Below are positions 20,292-30,984 of a DNA stretch of 64,000 nt, in pieces. The first letter of the stretch is position 1; each line of letters starts with the position of its first letter. The stretch comes from Achatina immaculata. Taxonomy: Eukaryota; Mollusca; Gastropoda; Stylommatophora; Achatinidae. The stretch spans positions 15,997,696-16,061,695 of the forward strand of contig CM019721.1 in NCBI GenBank assembly GCA_009760885.1, read 5' to 3'. The notes beneath the pieces were generated by a model. That model searched no databases. It saw only the letters and a program-made list of their open reading frames with translations, and had not been told where the DNA came from. The translations under genes and the position numbers were made by a program.

Positions 20292-20321
20292 AACAGAATT
20301 CCTTAATTCTGGAATTCTGTT
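20292..20321. repeat. Hairpin with 11-bp arms
   Basis: AACAGAATTCC, an 8-base loop, then GGAATTCTGTT. Located just after the hydrophobic-protein frame; could be a small remnant palindrome or a 3'-end structure of the mobile element. Confidence 0.8.
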
Positions 20322-20329
20322 CTTCTGTT

Positions 20330-21336
20330 TAACGTTATAGGGGAGTTCCAGGGATTTATCTGGTAGACTGATGTAGTGGTTAGCGCCCATAGTTATTTTT
20401 TTAAGTACAGGTCAACTATAGGTCAGGTTTGACACGTTGAAAGCTATTTCTTGTCATGTCCAGGCACGGGATTTTTTTACAGTTAACTAAAGTTATTAGG
20501 ACATATTTGTTTAATTCGTTATTTTTAGTTACAGAAAAGCTTAAAAAAGGATTCTTGTTTTTAGTTTATTGTCCAAGGTCATAAACAGGTAATTTTTGCA
20601 CGGACTGAGATTTTAGGCAGAAATGCTTTAATCACGATTTTTATCTTCTACGAGATAGAATCTTCGGGAAGATTTAAGAATAGGAATTGTAGTTCATATT
20701 TAAGGACAAAACTTTTACGTAGGATTATGATAAGCATTTGATTGATTAGTAGTTTGAGATTCATTATGATTGCAAATTCATTATGTAGAGTTTGACTGAG
20801 AAGGATTTTTCAGATAGGATTCTAGGATGTGTGAATTTTTGATGCGGCTACGAGTTGTTAGAAATAGTTTGTAACTGAAGAAAATGTGAATTAGTTCTAT
20901 TGAGATTTTTTAGGGCTTTAAGTCCGACATTTTTTGGTGATATGAAGTTGTATGTAAGGATAACGGAATTTTCAGTGAGTTAGTAAGTTGGCTCTTATTC
21001 CATCATGCTGAATGCCTGATTTTCCTAGCTGAGAGTGATTGTTGCCCACTCCTTCCCTACATGGCAAACTAGTTCTCGTCGGGAGAGGAGTTCGATTATT
21101 CATCTGTTTATTCAATTTATTGCTACATCCTCACTTATTCACCACTCATTTTCCCATAATAAATATGTGTTAATTGCTATTATCAATTTGAGTGTTAGTG
21201 GTTCTCAAACTATTGAGATGTGTTCGTTCTCAGTTACACATTAAAATTCCTCAGATGTAATCAGTAGATAGAGGAAGAAAAAGTAGTACAGTTTATCACT
21301 TTGGTGGCGGCTTTACACAACTGCGAAATTCTTTAA
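20330..21336. other. No recognisable gene
   Basis: AT-rich DNA rich in TTAGGATT- and GATAAGGATT-like words. I see no coding-like stretch or clear repeat. Confidence 0.45.
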
Positions 21337-21660
21337 TTAGTGCCGTGTCTTGGCAGATGCTATACTATACCATTCTATTTTAATTACTGCTTTGCCTTCA
21401 GGTCTCGTTGGGATGTGAGGCACTTCTATTTGTGGTTCGTGGTGAGCCGGCGTAGATTCTCGTGAATCTGGTGGTGTTGGTGGTGGTGGTGTTGGTGGTG
21501 GTGGTGGTGGTGGTGGTGGTGATGGTGGTGGTGGTGGTGGAGTGAGTTTGGTGTTCCCGTCATGGTTGTGGCCTAGGTGCATGATTGTTTCGAGTTTTTT
21601 AAGATTGTTGTTGTACCCCTTGATTACACCTGTGTGGTGTTGCATGTCACTAGGCGTCAT
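21337..21660 (-). CDS. Proline-rich C-terminal segment of an unidentified protein
   Basis: About 107 open codons: TPSDMQHHTGVIKGYNNNLK, then KLETIMHLGHN, a long run of prolines interrupted by Ser and Thr (encoded by the GGT microsatellite at 21459-21542 on +), then TPAHHEPQIEVPHIPTRPEG and a short C-terminus. The preceding minus frame overlaps its start by a few bases, so this is probably the C-terminal part of the same ancestral protein after a frameshift. No family is recognised. Confidence 0.45.
   Translation of the reverse strand: MTPSDMQHHTGVIKGYNNNLKKLETIMHLGHNHDGNTKLTPPPPPPSPPPPPPPPPTPPPPTPPDSRESTPAHHEPQIEVPHIPTRPEGKAVIKIEWYSIASAKTRH
21459..21542. repeat. GGT-type trinucleotide microsatellite
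   Basis: Repeated GGT with occasional GTT and GAT. On the - strand it encodes the polyproline tract of the frame at 21337-21660. Confidence 0.95.
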
Positions 21661-21875
21661 GTAGAGACCATGTCCAAACCCAAGTAAAGCTTAGATTTGG
21701 CATATCTGATATATTTTTCATAAAATCTAAGGGCTTCTGTGAGGTATACTAATCGATCGATCTTTTCGTAAACTCTCTTTAAGAACTGGGCTTGTGCTTC
21801 AAACGGGTAATCTACTTTACTTGCACCGGGGATGATACTTGAGAGCACCTGCCTTTGAGAATCGAGGATGGTACT
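21657..21875 (-). pseudogene. Unidentified protein fragment, helical
   Basis: The minus frame reads VLTYVSTILDSQRQVLSSII, then PFEAQAQFLKRVYEKIDRLV and TEALRFYEKYIRYAKSKLYL. Rich in alternating charged and hydrophobic residues, typical of a real alpha-helical protein. It is joined by frame breaks to the fragments on either side, all on -. No family is recognised. Confidence 0.5.
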
Positions 21876-21879
21876 GACG

Positions 21880-22330
21880 TACGTTAAGACCGATTCTTAC
21901 GCTTCCTGCTTGAGTGAATCGCAGATTCATCTAAGATGAACGTGGCCCAAGCACTGGGATCATCCTGTAAGATGTAGTCTACATGGTGGAGGGCTAATTT
22001 GATGTGAAGAACGTAATGTCTCTGGATGTGTAGTCGCACTTATACAGAGGTTTATAACTACTGGCGGGGTAGTAGCTGTACATTCGCCTCAGATCATGAC
22101 TTGGACCTTTCACACGTCAGTCGGTATTGGGATACGCGTTAAACTCGTCACATATTTGTTCACAGGCTTTTCGATTATATTCATTCTTAAAAGCGCCCCA
22201 GTTTTTATTCTAAGGAAGAGCTGCTCCAAGTTCTTTAAGAACTCTACCGGTCAGGAAATAAACATGAAAACGGTAGAACGACTGTATCATGAGGTGCGGA
22301 GTGTTTGCTGAAACCCCACACCCCGTCATG
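21880..22330 (-). pseudogene. Unidentified protein fragments, frame-broken
   Basis: Coding-quality minus segments include ACEQICDEFNAYPNTD, DLRRMYSYYPASSYKPLYKC and DYTSRDITFF, then in the next frame HYVLHIKLALHHVDYILQDD and PSAWATFILDESAIHS. A stop interrupts the first and a frameshift separates the two. Residue composition (many aromatics, Cys, His) is unlike random AT-rich DNA. They appear to belong with the neighbours at 21.66 and 22.40 kb. Confidence 0.5.
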
Positions 22331-22403
22331 GCACACCGCACGGCAGAGTTCAGCTGACTCTACCAGAACTGCATCAGCTGAGAGTTCCAAAGATTTACAA
22401 TAT

Positions 22404-22658
22404 TGCCACTAGATACTTGTACGTGGAGAATATGTTTAGGAATTGCGCTGCAAATTTAGCGGTCTCTGGCATGTAAATATCGAGGGGCCCATAGATAGCT
22501 AGATTCTCTGACGTTTCTCGGCATGACTGCACTGAGTTGTTAATTTTCATCCTTATTGAAGGCTTTGGTGGGCGTGGTGCATATATAATATGTGCATAGC
22601 AATGTCCAATATCAAGAACGGGTAGGTCACACCTCTGAGCCCTGCACTCGATAACCTA
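22404..22658 (-). pseudogene. Unidentified protein fragment, 84 uninterrupted codons
   Basis: Read on -: VIECRAQRCDLPVLDIGHCY, then AHIIYAPRPPKPSIRMKINN and GPLDIYMPETAKFAAQFLNI, ending FSTYKYLVAIL before TAA. An in-frame TAG lies just upstream of the first residue, after VEDLKRLNVHITE, so the ancestral gene extended further 5'. The segment has balanced, high-complexity composition and good codon-level structure. I do not recognise it; cellular, viral or transposon origin is open. Confidence 0.5.
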
Positions 22659-22684
22659 TTCGGTGATATGGACATTGAGCCGTT

Positions 22685-22765
22685 TGAGATCCTCTACTAT
22701 CCAGCGTGGGTGAACATATTATAGCGCCATCTGAGATCCTCTACTATCCAGCGTGGGTGAACATA
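22685..22765. repeat. Short tandem duplication, 34-bp unit, 47-bp period
   Basis: TGAGATCCTCTACTATCCAG and the following GCGTGGGTGAACATA occur at 22685 and again at 22732. A local duplication within or just 5' of the decayed minus-strand gene. Confidence 0.9.
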
Positions 22766-23249
22766 ACCAAAGAACTGGGTATTAACTGGCTCCAGCTTGG
22801 TAAATAGTAAATCACTGTCCAATGAGTACTATGATATATGTACACTAGACGAGAAAGTCTTTTCTCCGCTAAAGCTCGGACTAACACTAAACCCTACTAC
22901 ACTGCTTGGTGTCTCTTACTAAAATTGGGGTTGGGGGTTTAGAACATGGTGGTATAGGGTCATCCTTAAGATTTACTAATACAGTCCCAACTGCTAATGA
23001 TGGAGCCATTACAGGTGAAGAGTTTCCCTGATTGATCATTTATAAGGAATTGTTTGTCCAGCTTGAGGGCTTATCAGCAGGCTTAACCAACTCCCTTCAA
23101 ATCTCTACAGTCGTTCAGATATATTACTGTGTAGTGCTTGATTCGTGTTTCCCACATGACAATCACTACCTCGAAGCCAGAAGAGTGAAGTTTCCCATTA
23201 CAGCTCCTGACACCATAAATCTCTGTCACAGATCTATTTTTGTAATCTA
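22766..23249. other. No recognisable gene
   Basis: Mixed sequence with no convincing coding segment in either direction. It may include the decayed 5' end of the minus-strand gene. Confidence 0.4.
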
Positions 23250-23586
23250 ATTGCATAGTTCAAGAAAATAGAGGAATTCACTTTTGCGATGAATGCTTCA
23301 CTAATTTCTATGTGCCGCCAGAGCCACATAAAAGCCCCAAAGAAAATTTGAATATGGTTTTGCCAATATTTTCCATAACCTTTGGCACATGAAAGTGTGA
23401 TGTGGTCAGTATCACGCCTGGCTGCTTTACCTTCCCAGATTTCTCTGGTACCCATTTTTAGATGCTGGGTGAACCCCGAGGCCTTTCTGGTGTGTAGCAA
23501 AAAAAAAAATCCCACTGCTGGGTCTGAACCAAGTACTACCTGATTAGTAAACCGAGCGCCTAACCACTTAGCTAACCAGGCCGCCA
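23250..23586 (-). repeat. tRNA-derived SINE
   Basis: Read on -, it starts GGCGGCCTGGTTAGCTAAGT, containing a pol III box A (TTAGCTAAGTGG). About 45 bases later comes a box-B-like GGTTCAGACCC, then a T-run and a non-tRNA body (CAGAAAGGCCTCGGGGTTCA; TGGGTACCAGAGAAATCTGG). Box spacing and order fit a tRNA-related SINE head plus body. It lies about 140 bp upstream of the SLCO exon at 23728, in the antisense direction. The 3' limit is approximate. Confidence 0.7.
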
Positions 23587-23727
23587 TAGTAAGTTGTGCA
23601 CAAGATAATTTTCTGACCAATAGAATCTGTTACAAAACTGTTTATATTTGATTGGTTTTATTTATAATTGCATATTAGATGCCGCGAAGAGTACAGAAAG
23701 CATTAACACGAAAACACTCTTCCACAG

Positions 23728-23968
23728 ATCACAACCCTGGAGAAGCACTTCAACTTCAGCAGTTCAGTGAGCGGGTTTATCATGTCTTGTAACGATCTTG
23801 GATATTTGACGACCACCCTATTTATAAGTCATTACACACGGCGAACGCACATTCCCCGGGCTCTTGCTATTTTTACCTTAATATATGGTATCTCTGGTCT
23901 GCTTTGTACGACAGCTTTCTTTGCTACCAGAGGACAGATCCCAAGTCCACCCACGGACAACGATAAAT
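23728..23968 (+). CDS. SLCO/OATP exon: loop 1, helices 2 and 3
   Basis: Acceptor TTCCACAG|ATC (phase 0) and donor AAAT|GTAAGC (phase 1) enclose 241 bp. The frame reads ITTLEKHFNFSSSVSGFIMS, then the helix-2 region CNDLGYLTTTLFISHYTRR and helix 3, ALAIFTLIYGISGLLCTTAF. An I-T-T-x-E-K-x-F start after helix 1 and a basic turn after helix 2 are hallmarks of OATPs, transporters of bile acids, hormones, eicosanoids and drugs at the plasma membrane. Confidence 0.95.
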
Positions 23969-24279
23969 GTAAGCATCAATGTCACCTTTTACCTTCGTCA
24001 CCAGTCTAAATTTCCTGTAGTAATTAGAGTGGTTTTGTTTTTGGGGAATATCTCGTAGTGCTTTTTATTAGTCTATTTCATTGTCACTGTGATGGTGCTG
24101 TCGTTATTATTATGCTATTTACCCTTGTCACACCATGAACTACAATTAGAAGATAAATCACACTGATTTTATTTCTTTTTTCCCCTACAATTTGAAGCTC
24201 TTAAAGATTCGTATCCATTTATTGTTTCCAGTCAAGACCGTTTATATTCCTTATTGTGTGTTTTATGATTCTTTATAGC

Positions 24280-25385
24280 AAAATTAGTCAGATTAATAAC
24301 AGAGAAGTGCAGAGAATTTAATGTGAATCTATATTTATCTTTTATCGACTATTCAAAAGCATTTGATTTTATACAACACCAGACATTTAGGGAAATAATG
24401 GAAAAAATTGGATTTCCAGCACATGTGATACAGATAATATCACTGCTGTATCTAGGCCAACAGGCAGCAGTGAGAATAAATGGTGAAACAGCATCTTGGT
24501 TTGACATAAAACAAAGGATCCGTCAGGGCTGCATACTGTCGCCTTACTTATTTACCTTGTATACTGAATGAGGAATGTTAGAGAAGCTGTAGACAAAGAA
24601 TATTCTGATGCTATAGCAATTGAAGGTTATGAAATACCTGGGATTAGATATGCTGATGGCGCAGTATTACTGTCCACAACACAAAAAGGAATTGAAAAAC
24701 TAGTCAGTCAGTCAGAACAGTGAAGAGTAAAATTTTAAAAATACGAAGAAAACTAAATTGATGACACCTGACAAAACAAATAAGGGAGCTGAAATATATA
24801 TCAATGAGGAAAAATTGGAAGAAGTGCAGAGTTTCGAATATCTTGGATCATTACTAATAATGGAGATATAATGAGGGATGGTAAAAGGAGGGCATCTATC
24901 GCTCTTCAAAAAATAAAATAACTAAAGAAGCTGTGGAGAGGAGCAGACAGAACCACAAAAATTAGATTTTTAAAGGCATGCGTCTTTCCCATCGCAACAT
25001 ATGCCTGTGAGACCTGGACACTTGACATAATAGCTGAGAAACACATAAATGTCTTTGAATATGGTATTTGAATTTATATAAATGCTACGGAAGAGTTCTT
25101 CAAATACCATGGACACAAAAAAGAACAAATATATCCATACTACAATAACTAAATATTGAAGAAGGTTGGCTAGTAAAGAGGATTAAAGAGAGAAAACTTA
25201 AATATTATGGACACATTAAAAATAATGAAAATTTAGAGAAGACAGTCTTGGAAGGGTACATAACAGGAAAAAGAAAGAGAGAAATACCAAGGCGAAAATG
25301 GCTGCAAGACATCGTTGATAAACTAAAACTGGATGCATCAGCAGCAGGGCATCATGTTTACAACCGAGATGCCCACAGTAGAGTT
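24280..25385 (+). mobile_element. RTE-1 copy, decayed, in SLCO intron
   Basis: 5'-truncated RTE-1 in the same direction as the host gene. Recognisable: EKCREFNVNLYLSFIDYSKA, INGETASWFDIKQRIRQGCI, LSPYLFTLYTE, then in other frames RYADGAVLLS, where the catalytic YADD has become YADG, and INEEKLEEVQSFEYLGSLL. Multiple frameshifts and stops. It ends about 25385 near an AT-rich tract. Confidence 0.85.
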
Positions 25386-26640
25386 ATATATATATTTTTT
25401 TTTCACTAATGCATTGAATGTTAACTCACGCACAACTAAAGCGTTATCGAGAGTGAGGACCCTCGTAACACCTTTCTCATTAACACTAGAACATAACAAG
25501 CTGCCACTCTTATTACGAACAGCTATTAATGAGCATCATAGCAAATCGTATCATTTACATATATAATATATGTGCACGGCAACGACATCAAACTCGTGGC
25601 AAAAACATGTGTATAACTGAACCATCGTTCAACGTCTCTTACATAAATAAATAATACTCTGTTATTATCGTAGGCCAAAGCATTATTGTATGTCAGTCTA
25701 TATCAGCTGTATATATTAACCCATCACAGCTCATACTACAATCTTGACCATAACCTCAACCAGGCGTTGATTATTTACACTGGCATTTATTTCAGATAGT
25801 GCATATTGTTTCATTTCACTGTCTAAGTTATATTAAAACTCCCATCCTCCTTTTCTGAGTTTCTGTTGTTTACAGCATGGGATTGTATCGACGTGCTTAT
25901 TTGTATCTCCATTTGGTCTTGCCCAGTTTCCGTGTATAATTATTGTCGCAGTTATTTGCCTGAATCTCCTTCCCCACCTCATCTCACTGCCCAGTCTATC
26001 TCTCAAAATACTTACCGACAAGCGTAGGATATCATGTCCTTCCATAACCTTCGATCCCTTGTGCATCTCAACAGGCTTGTCACTGAGCATTTCCCGTGCC
26101 AGGATACCAAACCATCGAACATCTTTTCTCTCTGTCTACCTCTGTCTCTTCTACCTTCGTTCTTCCCTGTTGCCTTTAAGTTCTCTAGCCTGCCTCTCCT
26201 TCAACATACCCCACAAATTTGGATTGTTGTTTTCTGATCTTTGTTATAATTTGACTTGTTTTACCAAGTACAAATTCTTATGACACATCTCCTAAACCTG
26301 TTGTTATAGTCTCTCAGTCCTAGTAAGTTTATATTTAATGTGTGCTTTTCTTATATTATCATATGCATTTTCTTTCTCATCTGAGTTACATGAATGTCCA
26401 ATGATTATAATCTTGATTTCTAAAATGCGCAATATCCTGCTGATTGTCTGACGTCATTTGGCGTAAATGGTCGCCTTTACTGGACCAATGGGGCAACGTC
26501 TTTTCCCCATTATTTGATCTATAATCAGAAGTATCTGCAGTATTGCCTAAAAGGGAAATTACGGCGGTGGTTTCCCTTTGTCTTCAGAGCAATGTTTCCT
26601 GGTAGCTGCGGGGCGGCGCGACGGTGCTCACAGAGGAACT
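25386..26640. other. Intron sequence, nothing recognised
   Basis: AT-rich intronic DNA of the SLCO gene with a short ATATAT tract near 25388. Open frames at 25833-26283 lack any family resemblance. Confidence 0.45.
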
Positions 26641-26649
26641 ACGCTGCGA

Positions 26650-27690
26650 ATTAAATTTTAATGTGCTCTCAGTCAGTCAGTCCCTTGCGGAACTTCGCCT
26701 CCCTAACAGCTCTCCCATAGGCCTCTCGGTATGCCCTGCTGCTGATGCGTCCATTCGCAGATCAACGATGTCTTGCAGCCGTCTTCGCCTTGATATTCCT
26801 CTCTTTCGTTCTCCCATTATGTACCCTTCCATGACTGTCTTCTCTAAATGATCATGACGTTTAGTACGTCCACGATAAGTTTTCTCTGTTTCATCTTCTT
26901 TACTACCTAACCTTCTTCAATATTTAGTTATTGTAGTATGGATATATATTTGTTCTTTTTTTTGTGTCCATGATATTTGAATAACTCTTCTGTAGCATTT
27001 AGACTCAAAGGCATTTATGTTTCTCAGCTGTTTTGTTAAGTGTTCAGGTCTCACCGGCATATGTCGCGATGGGAAAAATGCACGCCCTTAAAAATCTTAT
27101 TTTTGTATTTCTGTCTGTTCCTCTCTACAGCTTCTTTGGTTATTTTATTTTTTGAAGAGCAATATATGTCCTCCTTTTACTATCCCTCTTTGTATCTCCA
27201 TTATTAGTTAGTAATGATCCAAGATATTCTAAACTCTCTATCTTTTTTTCCTCATTAATACATATTAATACACATGCCTTATTTGTTTTGTCAGGTGTCA
27301 TCAATTTAGTTTTCTTTGCATTAAGATAGAGGTTTTGCTCTTCGCTGTTCTTACGGAGTGACATAATTAGTTTTTCCATTCCTTTTTGTGCTGTGAAGTG
27401 TAATACTGTGTTATCAGCATATCTAATCTCTGGTATTTCATAACCTCCAATTGTTATGAATATTCTTTGTTTAAATCTTCTCTAGCATTCCGCATTATAT
27501 TTTCAGTATACAGGTTAAGTAAGTAGGGCGACAATATGCAGTCCTGACGGACCCCTTGTTTTATGTCAAACCAAGTTGTTGTTTCACCATTTATTCTTAC
27601 TATTGCCTGTTGGCCTAGATACAGCAGTGATAGTAATGGTGTCACATGTTTTGGAAATCCCATTTTTCTATTATTTCCCAAAGTTTCTGG
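26650..27690 (-). mobile_element. RTE-1 copy, 5'-truncated, in SLCO intron
   Basis: Begins at the left with the tail AGTCAGTCAGTC and the conserved CCTTGCGGAACTTCGCCTCC 3' end, then runs through the C-terminal region to the RT domain (INGETTTWFDIKQGVRQDCI; LSPYLLNLYTENIMRN). The catalytic box reads RYADNTVL, so YADD has become YADN. Frameshifts break it into at least three frames. Confidence 0.85.
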
Positions 27691-27699
27691 AGAATGATT

Positions 27700-28043
27700 T
27701 TTGGAAAATGAGAAAAAGTTTCTTGGAAATAAAATAAATAAATTTTATACGCCATGCAAAAGAAAAATAAAAACTTAAAATTATTAATTTTGTTTTCATT
27801 TTCTTGTTGAAAAGTTTAGCAGGACTATATCCTGATTTCTTTTAGTAATTTTTGTATAGGATTTTAAAATTATAAGCTGTAATTGGACGTTGCGACATTC
27901 ATTGGCTAACACACTTTTTTTAAACAACACATTCAAAAGTTTTCGCACGAACCGCGACACCTTTGAGGGTACATCGCTTCCGAGGACAGACAAATCCATT
28001 TTCTTCCCCCTCCCCCATCACTCACCCTCTCTTTCTCTCTCTT

Positions 28044-28092
<49 letters not shown>

Positions 28093-29693
28093 GTGTGTCC
28101 TTCTTTCTCGCTTGCTCTTTAAATACAGAAATCTATCAACATTCATTACATCATATAAGTATTTTTTAAAGAAATGTGTATTTTACAGGATATCATTATA
28201 TGTGTAACGTTATACTTTATTTCAGAGATGAGAAATAAGAAAAGTGATGACTGCGGTAATACTAGTTCTAGAAATAAAAGTAGACAAAAAATGTATGGTT
28301 CAGTTTTATAAAGCGATAGAAAGTGAGTGAAAAGTGGAATGGAACGGAGGTCGTACAACGAGAGAGAATATAGGATGAGCAATAAATACACGAAGAAGAT
28401 ACAATAATATAGTATTTTTGCAAATGTCTGTAAGAAGAGCCACATATAAAAACAATACAACACATAAAAGCATGAAAAATAAATGAAAAGTTAACATCCA
28501 GCTCTTTGGTATCCTCCTTGCAAGAAAGGTGGCAAAAATGTGCTCAGATAGATGTAGGTAAACACAAAGTAGAAGCAGGCGATTGGTTGAGAAATGAGAC
28601 GAAGAGATGTTGATAAAAGAATACATGATGTCATAATATCATACCCCAGATACCAAAACCATATAACTATGGCCCAAACAAAAGCCATTTATATAATGCA
28701 GATAGTTAAAGTAAGAAAATAATATGGGGGAAGGGATAAATGAAAGAAGGTTCTAAATGAATAGGACTGCTCGCTAAAGATGACTTGACAAGGAACCTAT
28801 CAAAGCTAACTGACGGCTAAAGAATAAGGATAGAAAGAGCTGAATACAATGAGATTGAGAAATCTGAGTGGAGCTAGAACATCAAGAGAGCTGGGTATCG
28901 AGAGCAGAAATGGAAACAAATAAATTAGAAAGGAGTAGCAAACAGGCAGAAATATAAAGTAGTTAAAAAACTTAACTTATATTAAAAAACTGAACTTATC
29001 ATTAATCCCCGCTGGGTTAAAGAAAGCGGTGTTTCAGACTTTTCGAGATGGAGCAAGAGCGGATTGCAGTGACAGAAATGTCTTTCCTTCTTTTGGTGAC
29101 CTCCGTGACAGAAGAGTTTTGAGTCCGATTTCAGTGCCTTCTTGAATACGTCGTTCAGAAGTATCAGCTTGTCTTTTAGTGTTTTTATCTGTTGTGTTGT
29201 TTTTGTATGTCATTCTTGATTGGATTCTTTTATACCTTTTCTTTATACGTTTTCATTTTATTTTCTGCAACTCGCGCTCTTTCCCGCTTTCCTAACTTTT
29301 TCTACAAGTATATTATTGAACCATACACCTGTCTACGTCATTTCAGTAACAATTAGTGGTATCAGCACTCGAAATTTGTTCTTCATTATTGTTTTGTTTC
29401 GGCATGAAAGAAACATGGTCACTTTTGTAGGACTGCACGTCATAAATAGTTTCTTGTACTACTGTACATTTTTGAACAGTTGAACCAGTGGTTACAATAG
29501 TCGATCAAAACAGGCAGCTAAACTTATCCAGGTTTGGCTGTGTATTAGTGTCATCACTGTGACAATGGTTACTACTGGCCTGAATTTCACTTCATTATTC
29601 ATTTAAAATCTGAAGATAGCAATGAGATGTCGAAAACCAGATTCATAAATTTTAAAATTATCTTTAACATTTAAAAAATTTCCTCTCATACAG
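27700..29693. other. Intron sequence
   Basis: SLCO intron. Apart from the CT repeat at 28029-28092 and an A/T-rich stretch, I see no gene or recognisable mobile element. Frames near 28146-28690 on - are low-complexity. Confidence 0.45.
28029..28092. repeat. CT microsatellite
   Basis: About 30 CT dinucleotides with TTT interruptions. Confidence 0.95.
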
Positions 29694-29936
29694 TTCTGCA
29701 TGTTGACTTCACACAGACGTGTCAGAACATAACAGCCCCCAGCAATGCCAGTTGTGGCGATATTTCTAAGGGGACAAAAGGGTCTTTCGAAATTTCAAAC
29801 GACTGGAGAACATTTGCTGTTTGTATCATCGCTGTGGGCATGATTCTTCAAGGCATAGCCAAATCACCACGTCATGCTTATGTCGGAACATATGTGGATG
29901 ATAATGTACCAAAGACAAAGACAGCAGTCTATCTAG
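29694..29936 (+). CDS. SLCO/OATP exon: loop 2 and helix 4
   Basis: Acceptor CATACAG|TTC and donor CTAG|GTAGGT; phase 1 on both sides. The single T carried from the previous exon gives Phe, then LHVDFTQTCQNITAPSNASC (two possible N-glycosylation sites, NIT and NAS), the helix-4 segment WRTFAVCIIAVGMILQGIA and YVGTYVDDNVPKTKTAVYLG. The Y-x-D-D-N-V segment followed by an xxxYxG ending is strongly conserved in the family. Confidence 0.95.
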
Positions 29937-30599
29937 GTAGAAAAGACTCTGTAATTTGCAATATGTGAATTATGTTTAATGTCACCTTCTCTTTTTTTTT
30001 GTTCACTCTGAAAGTTAGACATTGCTATGTTATATGTGTTATTAACTAAATGGGTGAATGATACAGTAGTTTAATGAAAGCTAGCTGGCTTTTTAAAGAC
30101 AACACAGCACCTACTGCTAGTTTTTTTGGTTCTGATCAATAAAGCAGTAAACGTCCGTCAATACACAGTAGGAAATAGTCTGAAGATGGTGAATATTAGT
30201 CTGGTTAGTGAGATGCACTGTACAAAGACATTCTGCGACATGTCAGGTAAATAAATATGATAAGGTATGCTTACAACTACGTAGGAGTCTTATTGTTCTA
30301 AACGTTAAAGTGATATGTGTCTTTTAACACTGTTCACTAGGGAGCATGTCATAATGTGCTCCAAAAACCGGCACCGAGAACTGACGTGACAGTTTTCTTC
30401 CTCCGTCTCTTTTTGTTTTATTATTTTATTTTACCGTTTTATTTGTTTTTTTTTCTTTTCCATTTTGGTTTTGTTTTAAATATAAAAACTGCATAATGTT
30501 CACTATATCGTAACAGATCGGTATTTCAAAGACATATATTTTAAAATTCATGCACACATATCCATGCATCTATCTCTCTTTTTCTTTTTTTTATCTCCT
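29937..30599. other. Intron sequence
   Basis: SLCO intron with T-rich runs near 30410-30460; no gene or repeat recognised. Confidence 0.4.
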
Positions 30600-30984
30600 T
30601 CATTATATACCGTGAAGATGAAATAACACCGGAAATGCTAAAAGCTATCAACAGTGACAACATGAGACAACTACAGAGAATGTTTAATCAGATTTGGAAA
30701 AAGCAAAAAGGTCCCTTCTAAATGGAAAAAATGAATCATTATTAAAATACCAAAAAAGGCAACCTTAGTGACTGTAACAATTGGAGAGGAGTAACCTTAG
30801 TACCAGTTGTATCAAAAGTATTTTGCAAAGTCATTTTGAATAAACCTAAAGATATAGTGGATATCACAATGAGAGAAAAACAAGCAGGATTTCAAAAAGG
30901 GAGAAACTGTCTCCATCAGATCTTTACTCTAAGAATAATATTTGAACATATTGAAAAGCAGAAACCATTAATACTGAACTTCAT
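30600..30984 (+). mobile_element. RTE-2 copy (outer), 5' part
   Basis: RT N-terminal region in + orientation: EDEITPEMLKAINSDNMRQL-like frame, NNWRGVTLVPVVSKVFCKVI, then REKQAGFQKGRNCLHQIFTL and EKQKPLILNFI, where it is cut by a second RTE-2 in the opposite direction. It resumes at 32733. Stops and indels are present. Confidence 0.85.

Noticed and set aside
19608..20306. A 232-codon plus-strand frame read as one protein
   Set aside because: Only the 19915-20230 portion has protein-like character; the first part overlaps minus-strand coding relics and looks like their shadow.
23511..23586. Functional tRNA gene
   Set aside because: Box A and box B are present, but the acceptor and anticodon arms do not form a credible cloverleaf and the sequence runs into a SINE body.
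28146..28690. Overlapping minus frames rich in Phe, Leu and Tyr resembling membrane proteins
   Set aside because: Low-complexity AT-rich sequence gives such frames by chance; no conserved motif or splice support.
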